64,000 nucleotides of DNA, taken from the NCBI RefSeq assembly GCF_900102535.1, contig NZ_FNBP01000002.1:248001-312000 (forward strand), read 5' to 3'. The notes beneath the pieces are model-generated. The model saw nothing but the letters and a program-made list of their open reading frames with translations, was not told the DNA's origin and ran no database searches. Source of the DNA: Sulfitobacter delicatus (lineage in GTDB: Bacteria > Pseudomonadota > Alphaproteobacteria > Rhodobacterales > Rhodobacteraceae). Positions 1-8,358 of the stretch are shown here, one piece after another (position 1 is the first letter of the stretch; each line of letters opens with the position of its first letter). The position numbers and the translations under genes are program-made.

Positions 1-599
1 CCGATCCGAGCGGTCTTGGTATAGACACGCGCCCATTTCGGGTTCACGGCAGTCGTGTGGTAGTGCGTCGCCCCATCGGTAAGCTTAGGCGCGGTACCGT
101 CGATGACAGCGCGGGCAACTTTGGCCACACGCGCCCAAGCGCGGGGCTCATTCACGACTTCCTTATGGCCGTCGCAGGTATAGGTGAACTGGCACTGGTA
201 CTTACGGCCTGTACCTTGGTTGATCACGCCGCACAGCGAACCGGGGAAGCGAGCAGATTTCACGCGGTTCATGATGACTTCGGCCACCGCGAACTGACCT
301 TTGACAGACTCGCCACGCGCTTCAAAGTAGAGCGCCTCGGCAAGGCAGCGGAACTCAGCGCTACCCTCGGCTTTGGGTTGGCTGTCGATCCAGGATTTAG
401 AATACTTCACTTCGCTCGCGCTGGCAGATGCAGGCTGGGCGACCATTTCCTGCAGACGGGCAGCGCCTGCGGATTTGAGACCTTGAATTTCGATCTGCGC
501 GAGATCGCTGGCGCTTTCGGAATTGGCCGATGCTGTGATCGGCAGGCTGGTGGAAAGCGCGACGGAAAGCGCAAGAGAGATCGAACGGATAAAACGCAT
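1..599 (-). CDS. Secreted cell-wall hydrolase, SleB/Hydrolase_2-like (3' end cut by window edge)
   Basis: Reading leftward from an ATG at 597-599 gives an open frame that runs off the left edge, so only about the first 199 residues are visible. It begins with a signal peptide (MRFIRSISLALSVALS) ending near an SA-NS cleavage site. A domain of the SleB/cell-wall hydrolase type follows, with CLAEALYFEARGES (likely catalytic Glu), VIMNRVKS, FPGSLCGVI and QFTYTCDG. These are family hallmarks of enzymes that cut peptidoglycan in the periplasm. The downstream part, with the rest of the catalytic domain, is outside the window. The family call is made from motifs only. Confidence 0.8.
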   Translation of the reverse strand, partial: MRFIRSISLALSVALSTSLPITASANSESASDLAQIEIQGLKSAGAARLQEMVAQPASASASEVKYSKSWIDSQPKAEGSAEFRCLAEALYFEARGESVKGQFAVAEVIMNRVKSARFPGSLCGVINQGTGRKYQCQFTYTCDGHKEVVNEPRAWARVAKVARAVIDGTAPKLTDGATHYHTTAVNPKWARVYTKTARI

Positions 600-728
600 T
601 TCGCGCCTCGCAAACTTGTTATGGCTCCGGGGCGAATAGTCAAAAGGTTCCCGCGGGTAAAGTCGCGGGGCGGAACTGTGCAGATTCCCGCCGAATTATG
701 GTATAAGTTGGGCTGAGGCCCGCCGCCC

Positions 729-3266
729 CTACCCGATCTTGTGCGCGATGGCGAGTTGCGCAGCGGCCAATCGTGCTACCGGGACGCGAAACGGCGAGCA
801 GGAAACGTAATCGAAGCCCGATTCGCGGCAAAATGCGATCGATTCCGGGTTCCCGCCATGCTCTCCGCAGATCGACAAGGTGATTCCTGGCTGCGCTTTG
901 CGCCCCCGCTCGGCACCAAGTTGCAGTAATTCGCCGACCCCATCGGTGTCGAGCACATGAAAAGGATCTTCGGGATAGACCCCCTGCTGGACGTAATTAG
1001 ACATGAAACGCCCCGCGTCGTCGCGCGACAGACCATAAGTCATCTGGGTGAGGTCATTGGTGCCGAAGCTGAGGAAAGCCGAATGCGGCGCGATGTCGGC
1101 GGCGCGCAGGCAGGCGCGCGGGGTTTCGACCATGACGCCAAGCCGGTAGGTAAAGCTCGCATCACGTTCGCTACGCACTGCGGCGGCCACGGCGTCGACG
1201 CTGGCCTTAACCAGTTCCACCTCGCGCCGCGCGCTGACCAGCGGGATCATGATCTCGGGCACGACCGGCTCACCGTCGCGACTGGCCTCAATGGTCGCCT
1301 CAAAAATCGCGCGGGCCTGCATCTCGTAAATCTCGGGCACCGTGACCCCAAGCCGCACACCGCGCAGGCCGAGCATCGGGTTATATTCAGTCATCGCCGC
1401 CACGCGCCGCGTAACGTCCGACATCTGCAGCCCAAGCGCTTCGGCCAGTTCGCGCTGGCCAAGTTTGTCTGAGGGCAAGAACTCGTGCAACGGCGGATCA
1501 AAGAGCCGAATACAGACTGGCTGACCCTGCATGATCCGGAAGAGCTGGGTGAAGTCGTCACGCTGCATCGGCAGCAGGCGTTCCAGAACGGCCCGGCGGT
1601 CTTCCCCGCTTTCGGCAAAGATCATCTCACGCATCACGGTCAGACGCCCGGGCTCAAAGAACATATGCTCGGTGCGGCACAGCCCGATGCCATGCGCATT
1701 GAAGTTGCGCGCGGTCTGGGCGTCGGCTGGGGTGTCCGCATTGGCACGAATGCCAATATCAGCCACATCCTCGGCCCATTCCATCAGGCGGTTGAAGGTG
1801 TCGTCTAGCGCAGCTTCCTGCATCTCCGGTGCGCCGGCGAGCACTTGGCCTGTGGACCCATCAACCGTGATCTGATCCCCCGCAGAGAACACGCGACCAT
1901 CTGGAGACATCAGTTGCCCCTGCGAAACGATAAAACGCATGTTCGACGCGCCGACCACGCAGGGCAGCCCCATCCCGCGCCCGATCACCGCTGCGTGGCT
2001 GGTGATACCGCCGCGTTCTGTGAGCACCGCGCGGGCGGCGTGCATCCCACGGATGTCTTCAGGTGTCGTTTCGCGGCGCACGAGGATACAAGCCTCGCCC
2101 CGCGCGGCGCTGGCCTGCGCGTCATTGGCGGAGAAAACGATCCGACCCGTGGCTGCGCCCGGGCTGGCGGCGATGCCGCGTCCGATAACGTCGCGTTTGG
2201 CGCTAGGAGCAACCTGCCTGTGCAGCAACTCCGAAAGCGTGCGTGGCTGAACCCGCATCAGCGCTTCTTCGCGGCTGATGATGCCCTCATCCGCCAAGGC
2301 CACCGCGATGCGCACCGCTGCCCGTGAGGAACGCGCTACTTTCACACCGTCGAGAATGTGGAGATTGCCGTCTTCGATGACGAACTCGACCTGCATCTCC
2401 GCCCGCAGTCGCTTGCGCATCAGGGCGGCGTGGTCTTTCAGCGTGGCAAAGGCATCGGGCACCAGTTCTTCGAGCGACGGGCCACGAGGGTCGCAGGTCA
2501 GATACATGGCCGCCGCATCGCCTTCGAGCGCGTCGCGGCCTTGGCTTTGGCTTAGGTAGCGCCCGGTAATCTGCGGCAGCCCGGTGTCACTATCGACGAG
2601 TTGCAGCACGCCCGAACCGCACTGTCCCTTGCCGACACCAAAGGCCATTTGCTGCACCACCAGGCCCAGCCCCGCATCCGCAGGCGCACCCTTGGCCTGC
2701 CGCAAAAGCCGCGCCGAAGTGCCGTTCCACGCCCGGGCCATGGAACGCAGCACCGCGGCCAGTTGCGTTGCCGGGTCTTGTGGGAAGCGCTCCTCGGTTT
2801 CAGCCTCATAGGCGCGCAGGGAATCCATGAGGGCCGCACGGCCATCGCCGTTCACCTCGTCGAACATATCGGGATCAAGGCGGGCGACATTCACCGCATA
2901 GGACTGAACAAATCGCGAATAAAGCGCCGCCGCTGGGCCTTCGCCGATGGTCTCGGCATACTGCTCGAACAATGTGTCGTTGATGCCGATGTTCAGCACC
3001 GCCCCCGGCCCGCCCCAATCGGGGTCTTGGCTGGAGGGCCGCACACAGAGGAGCGCGCCGTCGGGGAATTGATCCACCACCGCTTGCACATCGGGCATCT
3101 GCCCCCGCGCAATCCGCTGCACCGCGTCAAAGGACAGCGCCACCGTGCGCGGCACAGGCAGATCGAGCCGCACCAGACGTTGCAGACATTTCGCCCGCCC
3201 GCCGTGGCTGTCATTGGCGATCGGCGCGGTGGGGGTCACCAGCGTGGTGTTCGGATCATTCTGCAC
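729..3266 (-). CDS. ppdK: Pyruvate phosphate dikinase-like protein with altered ATP-grasp domain
   Basis: PPDK interconverts pyruvate and PEP through a phospho-histidine swivel. The C-terminal PEP/pyruvate part is intact: GLCRTEHMFF, IRLFDPPLHEFLP, GTNDLTQMTYGLSRDD and CGEHGGNP with the catalytic Cys. The swivelling domain keeps GGITSHAAV (His424). The N-terminal ATP-grasp part is unusual. The lysine loop GGKG reads GGRAK (22-26), the TRNP segment reads VDSD, and the LQTR motif that binds nucleotide phosphates reads LDGVK (305-309). At 845 aa it is a little shorter than usual (about 870-890). The start is a GTG with AAGG upstream. It lies 75 bp after glyS on the same strand and is probably the last gene of the glyQ operon. 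It may be a PEP-utilising paralogue rather than an active PPDK. Confidence 0.8.
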   Translation of the reverse strand: MQNDPNTTLVTPTAPIANDSHGGRAKCLQRLVRLDLPVPRTVALSFDAVQRIARGQMPDVQAVVDQFPDGALLCVRPSSQDPDWGGPGAVLNIGINDTLFEQYAETIGEGPAAALYSRFVQSYAVNVARLDPDMFDEVNGDGRAALMDSLRAYEAETEERFPQDPATQLAAVLRSMARAWNGTSARLLRQAKGAPADAGLGLVVQQMAFGVGKGQCGSGVLQLVDSDTGLPQITGRYLSQSQGRDALEGDAAAMYLTCDPRGPSLEELVPDAFATLKDHAALMRKRLRAEMQVEFVIEDGNLHILDGVKVARSSRAAVRIAVALADEGIISREEALMRVQPRTLSELLHRQVAPSAKRDVIGRGIAASPGAATGRIVFSANDAQASAARGEACILVRRETTPEDIRGMHAARAVLTERGGITSHAAVIGRGMGLPCVVGASNMRFIVSQGQLMSPDGRVFSAGDQITVDGSTGQVLAGAPEMQEAALDDTFNRLMEWAEDVADIGIRANADTPADAQTARNFNAHGIGLCRTEHMFFEPGRLTVMREMIFAESGEDRRAVLERLLPMQRDDFTQLFRIMQGQPVCIRLFDPPLHEFLPSDKLGQRELAEALGLQMSDVTRRVAAMTEYNPMLGLRGVRLGVTVPEIYEMQARAIFEATIEASRDGEPVVPEIMIPLVSARREVELVKASVDAVAAAVRSERDASFTYRLGVMVETPRACLRAADIAPHSAFLSFGTNDLTQMTYGLSRDDAGRFMSNYVQQGVYPEDPFHVLDTDGVGELLQLGAERGRKAQPGITLSICGEHGGNPESIAFCRESGFDYVSCSPFRVPVARLAAAQLAIAHKIG

Positions 3267-3341
3267 TGCGGCACCTTACCTATTCAGATGCAGCATAGGG
3301 GTTCAGGGCAAAGGGGCAAGTCATCTCGCCCCCTGCCCCGT

Positions 3342-5747
3342 TTACCCGTCAAGCTTGGTCAGATCGGCGACCGAGGTGCAGATCGTGCGAATGCGGCTGA
3401 GCAGGTTAAGCCGGTTGCGCCGCACGGTCGGGTTCTCGGCATTGACCTGCACCGCCTCAAAGAAGGCATCGGTCGGTCCGCGCAGTTCGGCCATCGCTGC
3501 CATCGCGGTTGAGAAATCCTGCTCGACCATCGCTGGGGTGATCTTGGCCTCGGCCTTGTCCAGCGCGGCAAAGAGGTCTTTTTCCGCATCCGTTTCGGCG
3601 AACTTCGGATCGGCGCCAAAGGAATACTCCACGCCATCGGCCTCTTCGGCTTGGCTGAGGATGTTGTTGGCGCGTTTGAAGCCTTGGATCAGGTTTTCGC
3701 CGTCGTCAGTTTTGAGCGTCTCCGACAGCGCGCGGGCGCGTTTGACCAAGAGGGTCAGATCGTCGCTTCCGTCCATGGCGATGCAGGCGTCGATCACGTC
3801 GTGGCGGATGCCTTGATCGCGAAGGTAGACTTTGAGGCGGTCATGGATGAAGGAAACTATCTCCACCGAAGCTGAATGCCTTGCGCGGCTTAGTTTGCGT
3901 CGGCTCGGAGCACTTTTTCGTTTTGCCCTTCTCGGCGATATTTCATTTGCAATTTCATCTTGCACCGTTTCGCCATCGTACTCGGCCAAGTCCTCGGCAT
4001 GCGACAACTGATAGGTTGAATACCGCTCAATGATGTCACGAATTTGCTTTGATGTAGCCTCTTCGATCATCGGCAGATCGGTATCCTTGCTTAATAAACG
4101 TTCTGCTTGGACAAGTGCGCCAAGAGCTTCCTGATTGCAGAAATCTTCAGTTTTCGAAACCTCAATGAAATAGCTGGCGAACCTCTCTAGAACCTGCTCT
4201 GTCTTGGCAAATTGGTAACCTCGATTGGCCTTCGTTAGTACTAAGTTCAAGTCGAGAGATATGTCGTTCTCCACCAAAATCCGAATTACACCCAAAGCTG
4301 CGCGCCGCAGCGCAAAAGGATCCTTGCTGCCCGTAGGCTTTTCATCAATCGCCCAGAAGCCGGTCAGCTTGTCGATCTTCTCGGCCAGCGCCACGGCAAT
4401 CGACACCGGCGTAGTCGGCACGTCATCAGATGGTCCGAGCGGCGCGTAGTGGTCTTTGGCCGCATCCGCCACAGCGTCCGACAGCCCGGCCTTGCGCGCA
4501 TAGTAGCTGCCCATCAGGCCCTGCAATTCGGGGAACTCATAAACCATCTCGGAGCTGAGGTCGGCCTTGGCCACCCGCGCGGCCTGCTCGGCCTCATCGG
4601 CATCGGCGCCGACTAGCGGGGCAAGCTCACGCGAGAGGGTTGCCATGCGGTCGATCAATTCGGCTTGGGTGCCCAGTTTGTTGTGGAAGGTGACGTTTTC
4701 CAGCGCCTTGACCCAAGTCGCCATACCGCCTTCGGCGGTGACAGTGCGCAGGTCGTTGTCCCAGAAAAACTTGGCATCCGACAGCCGCGCGCCGAGCACC
4801 TTTTCGTTGCCCGCAAGGATCGTCGCGCCATCGTCGGCGGTGGTGCGGTTGGCGACGGTGACGAAGCGTTCGATCTGGCCCGACTTCGGATTGCGGACCG
4901 AGAAGAACTTTTGGTGCTCTTTCATCGAGGTCTGCAAGACTTCCGGCGGCAGGCCGAGAAAATCTTCGCCAATGCGCCCCATCAGGACCACAGGGTATTC
5001 GACCAGCCCGGCGACTTCGGCCAGCAAGCCTGCGTCTTCGACAACTTCCAGCCCGGCGGCAAAGGCCATGTTGGTCGCATCGTTCCAGATCGTATCGGCC
5101 CGCGTGGCGGGGTCGAGCACGACGCAAGCGCGCGCGAGTTTGTTCTGGTAGTCCTCGAAACCTGCGACTTCGATCTCGCCCGGCGCAAGGAAACGGTGGC
5201 CGCGCGTGGTGTTGCCCGCGGTGATGCCGTCAACCGTCAGCGGCACCACCTCGGCTCCGGCCTCGTCGCTGATGATGCAAAGGATCGAATGCAGCGGACG
5301 CACCCATTTGAGGCTGTTAGTGCCCCACCGCATGGATTTGGGCCATGGAAAATTGCGGATCGTCTGTTCCAGCACCTCGGCCACGATCTCGGCCGCCGGG
5401 CGGCCCGGCTTTTCAATCTTGGCGAAAAAGACTTTGCCTTTGGGGGAGTCGCGTTCCTCAAGCTGGTCACGGGTCAGCCCCGCGCCGCGCAAAAACCCTT
5501 CGATGGCTTTTTCGGGGGCATCGGCTTTGGGGCCTTTGCGTTCCTCGACCTGTCGCGGGCTGGCGGCGAGCATGTCGCCAAGCGCGAGCGTCAAGCGACG
5601 CGGTGTGGTGAAGACGGCGGCGGAGCCATAGGTCAACCCGGCCTCGACCAAGCCGTTGGTCACCAGCTTTTGCAGGTCTTCACCCGCGCGTTTCTGCATC
5701 CGCGCAGGAATTTCTTCGGAGAAAAGTTCAATCAGCAGATCTGGCAC
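3342..5747 (-). CDS. glyS: Glycyl-tRNA synthetase beta subunit
   Basis: The beta subunit of the alpha2beta2 bacterial glycyl-tRNA synthetase charges tRNA-Gly in the cytosol. The N-terminus (LLIELFSEEIPARMQ), KMSKIMRWG-like KSMRWG, MKEHQKFF and the C-terminal anticodon-binding region (SFIHDRLKVYLRDQG, NRLNLLSRIR) are characteristic. At 801 aa it is over 100 residues longer than the E. coli protein (689). Residues about 500-628 (bases about 3863-4250) do not resemble family sequence and are visibly AT-richer, yet stay in frame. The start is GTG with a G-rich ribosome site. It is in the same direction as glyQ, separated from it by two small genes, which suggests one operon. Confidence 0.95.
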   Translation of the reverse strand: MPDLLIELFSEEIPARMQKRAGEDLQKLVTNGLVEAGLTYGSAAVFTTPRRLTLALGDMLAASPRQVEERKGPKADAPEKAIEGFLRGAGLTRDQLEERDSPKGKVFFAKIEKPGRPAAEIVAEVLEQTIRNFPWPKSMRWGTNSLKWVRPLHSILCIISDEAGAEVVPLTVDGITAGNTTRGHRFLAPGEIEVAGFEDYQNKLARACVVLDPATRADTIWNDATNMAFAAGLEVVEDAGLLAEVAGLVEYPVVLMGRIGEDFLGLPPEVLQTSMKEHQKFFSVRNPKSGQIERFVTVANRTTADDGATILAGNEKVLGARLSDAKFFWDNDLRTVTAEGGMATWVKALENVTFHNKLGTQAELIDRMATLSRELAPLVGADADEAEQAARVAKADLSSEMVYEFPELQGLMGSYYARKAGLSDAVADAAKDHYAPLGPSDDVPTTPVSIAVALAEKIDKLTGFWAIDEKPTGSKDPFALRRAALGVIRILVENDISLDLNLVLTKANRGYQFAKTEQVLERFASYFIEVSKTEDFCNQEALGALVQAERLLSKDTDLPMIEEATSKQIRDIIERYSTYQLSHAEDLAEYDGETVQDEIANEISPRRAKRKSAPSRRKLSRARHSASVEIVSFIHDRLKVYLRDQGIRHDVIDACIAMDGSDDLTLLVKRARALSETLKTDDGENLIQGFKRANNILSQAEEADGVEYSFGADPKFAETDAEKDLFAALDKAEAKITPAMVEQDFSTAMAAMAELRGPTDAFFEAVQVNAENPTVRRNRLNLLSRIRTICTSVADLTKLDG

Positions 5748-5838
5748 GGGCGGCCCCCAATTCTTGCCGCATCGCGGCGTCTCATCGGGGGCTTGGATAA
5801 CGGGCGGGGGGCCGAGGGTCTAGCCCCCCGCGTGGCGT

Positions 5839-6654
5839 TTAATCCATCAGCGTGCGGATATCGGGGTCGGAGAACTTCGGCACCACGCGGTAGCCCGCTT
5901 CGACGAAGTTGTAGACGGCGAATCCGATGAGACCTAATCCCGCGCCGCCCAGCAGGAAACGCCCAAAGGCCATGCCTCTTAGCGATTGCAACGCCTCGCC
6001 GAGGCCACCTGCCTGTTCGGGATTCGCGGTCAGCGCGGCATAGCCCAGCGACCCTGCGACAAGAGCCATCATGATGCCATAGACCACCAGTCCAATCGTC
6101 AGAACCGGGTCAATGCTTTCAGTGAACTGGGTCCGAGCCAAATGGCCTTTGTATTTCCCGCTCCAGCCTTTGTAGGCGTAGTAGACGCCCGCGCCGAGCA
6201 GGATCAGAGCAATCGCAGCGACGATATAGCGGCCCATCGGCATCGACATCAGCTTTTGCGTCCAGTCTTCGGTGGAGTCGCCACCGCTGTTCTTGCCGCT
6301 AAGCGCCAGTGCCAGAACCGACACACCGATACCGCCGTGGATCAGCCCGGTTGTGATCTGGCCAATCCGCGCGATGAGACCTTTCGGGTCGGTTCCTTGG
6401 TCCTCTACGTCCTTCACGCCAGCCGTCACGCGCCAGACCAGATAGGCCAGAAGCCCGATACCAATGGCGAAAAGCGCGGGCACGCCATATGGCTCGTCGC
6501 GGAGTGCGGCCAGTGCGTCTTTGGTGCCAGAGGCTTGCGTCGATTTGAAGGCGGCCAGAAGCGCCAGCCCGCCAATGATTGTATAGATCACGCCCCGCGA
6601 GCCATAGCCCGCGCGCATCACCCATTTCAGTCCTACATGTGTTTTCTCTGACAT
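5839..6654 (-). CDS. DUF1206 family membrane protein
   Basis: This 271-aa protein has six hydrophobic segments arranged as three repeated two-helix units. Each unit starts with a Gly/Arg-rich motif (RAGYGSRGVIYTIIGGLAL, RIGQITTGLIHGGIGV, DPVLTIGLVVYGIMMAL), the DUF1206 pattern. No biochemical function is established for the family. I chose the ATG at 6654 (MSEKTHVG) with GGGGGACGAGC upstream, because the longer frame would run into the preceding gene. It sits between the DUF6446 gene and glyS on the same strand. Confidence 0.85.
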   Translation of the reverse strand: MSEKTHVGLKWVMRAGYGSRGVIYTIIGGLALLAAFKSTQASGTKDALAALRDEPYGVPALFAIGIGLLAYLVWRVTAGVKDVEDQGTDPKGLIARIGQITTGLIHGGIGVSVLALALSGKNSGGDSTEDWTQKLMSMPMGRYIVAAIALILLGAGVYYAYKGWSGKYKGHLARTQFTESIDPVLTIGLVVYGIMMALVAGSLGYAALTANPEQAGGLGEALQSLRGMAFGRFLLGGAGLGLIGFAVYNFVEAGYRVVPKFSDPDIRTLMD

Positions 6655-6737
6655 GCTCGTCCCCCGTTCTATTCGGGGACAAGCGTTCGACAGTGGCAAA
6701 AGGTTCCGCGCGAATGTCGATGGAGAAGATGGCGCAA

Positions 6738-7253
6738 TCAGTTGGCGGGCTGCTCCGGGCAAGCCTCGCCCACTACAGTGCCGTCATAGGATTTTTCACC
6801 GCAGTCATTCAACTCGTGCCAGATATAGCCACGGCCATCTTCCGTGATCGCCACGATCCGGTCGACCCCATAATGCACGTTCTTGGCCCCAAGAAAGGTC
6901 AGCGCCGTGCCCGCTTTAATCTCGGCGCCAAGGGCTGGCGCATCGAAGCAATCAAACCAGCCGGGCGCGTTGCGCGGGTCGGTGTGGTCGGTCAACTCAT
7001 AGGTCTCGGTCGCCATGGCGAGGCTCATGTCCGTCTCGAAACAGGCGCGAAAGCGGATAGGCGAACTGTCGGCATCAATGGCCTGCAGGTTGCGCGTCGC
7101 GATCTCCTCCGGCTCTTGCGAGGTCAGCGAGACAAGCTGTACCTGCGCCTCCGGCACCTCGCGGTAAAAGCCGTAGATCTGCAGGTAGTAAAGCGCCGCC
7201 CCGGCGATCAACGCGCAGGCGAGGATGACGATGCCGACGATCTTGCCGCTCAT
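6738..7253 (-). CDS. DUF6446-type membrane-anchored protein in the glyQ operon
   Basis: A 171-residue protein with one N-terminal membrane anchor ([21 protein letters not shown]) followed by a periplasmic-looking domain. This holds three Cys ([22 protein letters not shown]) and the string [20 protein letters not shown]. It resembles small conserved proteins found next to glyQ in Rhodobacteraceae (DUF6446), whose function is unknown. The ATG at 7253 overlaps the glyQ stop as ATGA, so translation is probably coupled. That also argues against the longer upstream start. Confidence 0.75.
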   Translation of the reverse strand: MSGKIVGIVILACALIAGAALYYLQIYGFYREVPEAQVQLVSLTSQEPEEIATRNLQAIDADSSPIRFRACFETDMSLAMATETYELTDHTDPRNAPGWFDCFDAPALGAEIKAGTALTFLGAKNVHYGVDRIVAITEDGRGYIWHELNDCGEKSYDGTVVGEACPEQPAN

Positions 7254-8203
7254 TGTGCGTTCGCGCTTTCCTGTTCCGGCGTCCAACCGCCTGCGCGGGT
7301 CTGCACGAAGGCGTCGGCGCAGGCCTTGGCCAAGCTGCGCACCCGCCCGATATAGGCCTGCCGTTCGGTGACAGAGATCACACCACGGGCGTCGAGCAGG
7401 TTAAAGATGTGGCTGGCCTTGATGCATTGGTCGTAAGCCGGATGCGCCATGACGATGCGTTTGCCGGTCTTGGGGTCCTCGGCGGGTTGGTCGAGGATAA
7501 ACTGGCAATGCGCCTCGGCCTCATTGAACTGGTCCAGCAGCACCTCGGTGTTTGCCGTGTCAAAGTTCCAACGCGCGAATTCTTCTTCGGTCTGTTTGAA
7601 CACATCGCCATAGGTCAGCGGGATCGGCGCGTCGGGGCTGTTGAACGGCATGTCCATCACATGATCGACGCCCAGCACGTACATTGCCAATCGCTCTAAC
7701 CCATAGGTCAGCTCGCCCGAAACCGGGTGGCAGTCATGCCCGCCGACCTGCTGGAAATAAGTGAACTGCGACACTTCCATCCCGTCACACCAGACCTCCC
7801 AGCCCAGACCCCAAGCGCCAAGCGTCGGGCTTTCCCAATCGTCCTCGACAAAGCGGATGTCATGCAGCGCCATGTCGATGCCGATGGCCTCAAGCGAGCC
7901 GAGATACAGCTCTTGCAGGTTGGGCGGGCTGGGTTTGATCAGCACCTGATACTGGTAATAATGCTGCAAGCGGTTCGGGTTCTCGCCATAGCGCCCGTCG
8001 GTCGGGCGGCGCGAGGGTTGCACATAGGCCGCGGCCCAAGGCTGGCTGCCAAGGCTGCGCAGCGTCGTTGCCGGGTGAAAGGTGCCTGCGCCCACTTCCA
8101 TGTCATAGGGCTGCAAGATCGCGCAGCCCTGCCGCGCCCAGTAGCCCTGCAGAGCAAGGATGATCTCTTGGAAAGAGCGTGGTTTTTGCGCGGCGTCAGA
8201 CAT
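7250..8203 (-). CDS. glyQ: Glycyl-tRNA synthetase alpha subunit
   Basis: The 317-aa alpha subunit carries the class II catalytic core that forms glycyl-adenylate. Recognisable are [70 protein letters not shown] and [12 protein letters not shown]. Length is as usual for the family. It is the first gene of the minus-strand run glyQ, DUF6446, DUF1206, glyS, ppdK-like. The 155-bp gap to the divergent gene at 8359 must hold its promoter, though no clear consensus was picked out. Confidence 0.97.
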   Translation of the reverse strand: MSDAAQKPRSFQEIILALQGYWARQGCAILQPYDMEVGAGTFHPATTLRSLGSQPWAAAYVQPSRRPTDGRYGENPNRLQHYYQYQVLIKPSPPNLQELYLGSLEAIGIDMALHDIRFVEDDWESPTLGAWGLGWEVWCDGMEVSQFTYFQQVGGHDCHPVSGELTYGLERLAMYVLGVDHVMDMPFNSPDAPIPLTYGDVFKQTEEEFARWNFDTANTEVLLDQFNEAEAHCQFILDQPAEDPKTGKRIVMAHPAYDQCIKASHIFNLLDARGVISVTERQAYIGRVRSLAKACADAFVQTRAGGWTPEQESANAQ

Positions 8204-8358
8204 GGCACTTGCCCCTTAATGATGCGCGCCTTTCCTACGGCTGCTGGCGCGGGGGGTCAATCGCAGGTTTGTGAGATTTTAGCCCGGTTTGCGATGGCAT
8301 TCGCGACGGTTTCCAGCGTAATCTGCCCCGGATTTGGTTTTACGAGAGTTGAGTGACG

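Noticed and set aside
2601-3512. 303-codon frame on the plus strand
   Set aside because: Antisense to the PPDK-like gene, with no domain or ribosome site.
3863-4250. Intein in glyS
   Set aside because: No Cys/Ser at the start and no His-Asn plus Cys/Ser/Thr at the end of the insert.
4665-5930. 421-codon open frame on the plus strand
   Set aside because: It lies entirely antisense to glyS, which has clear motifs. GC-rich codon use makes long antisense frames common here.
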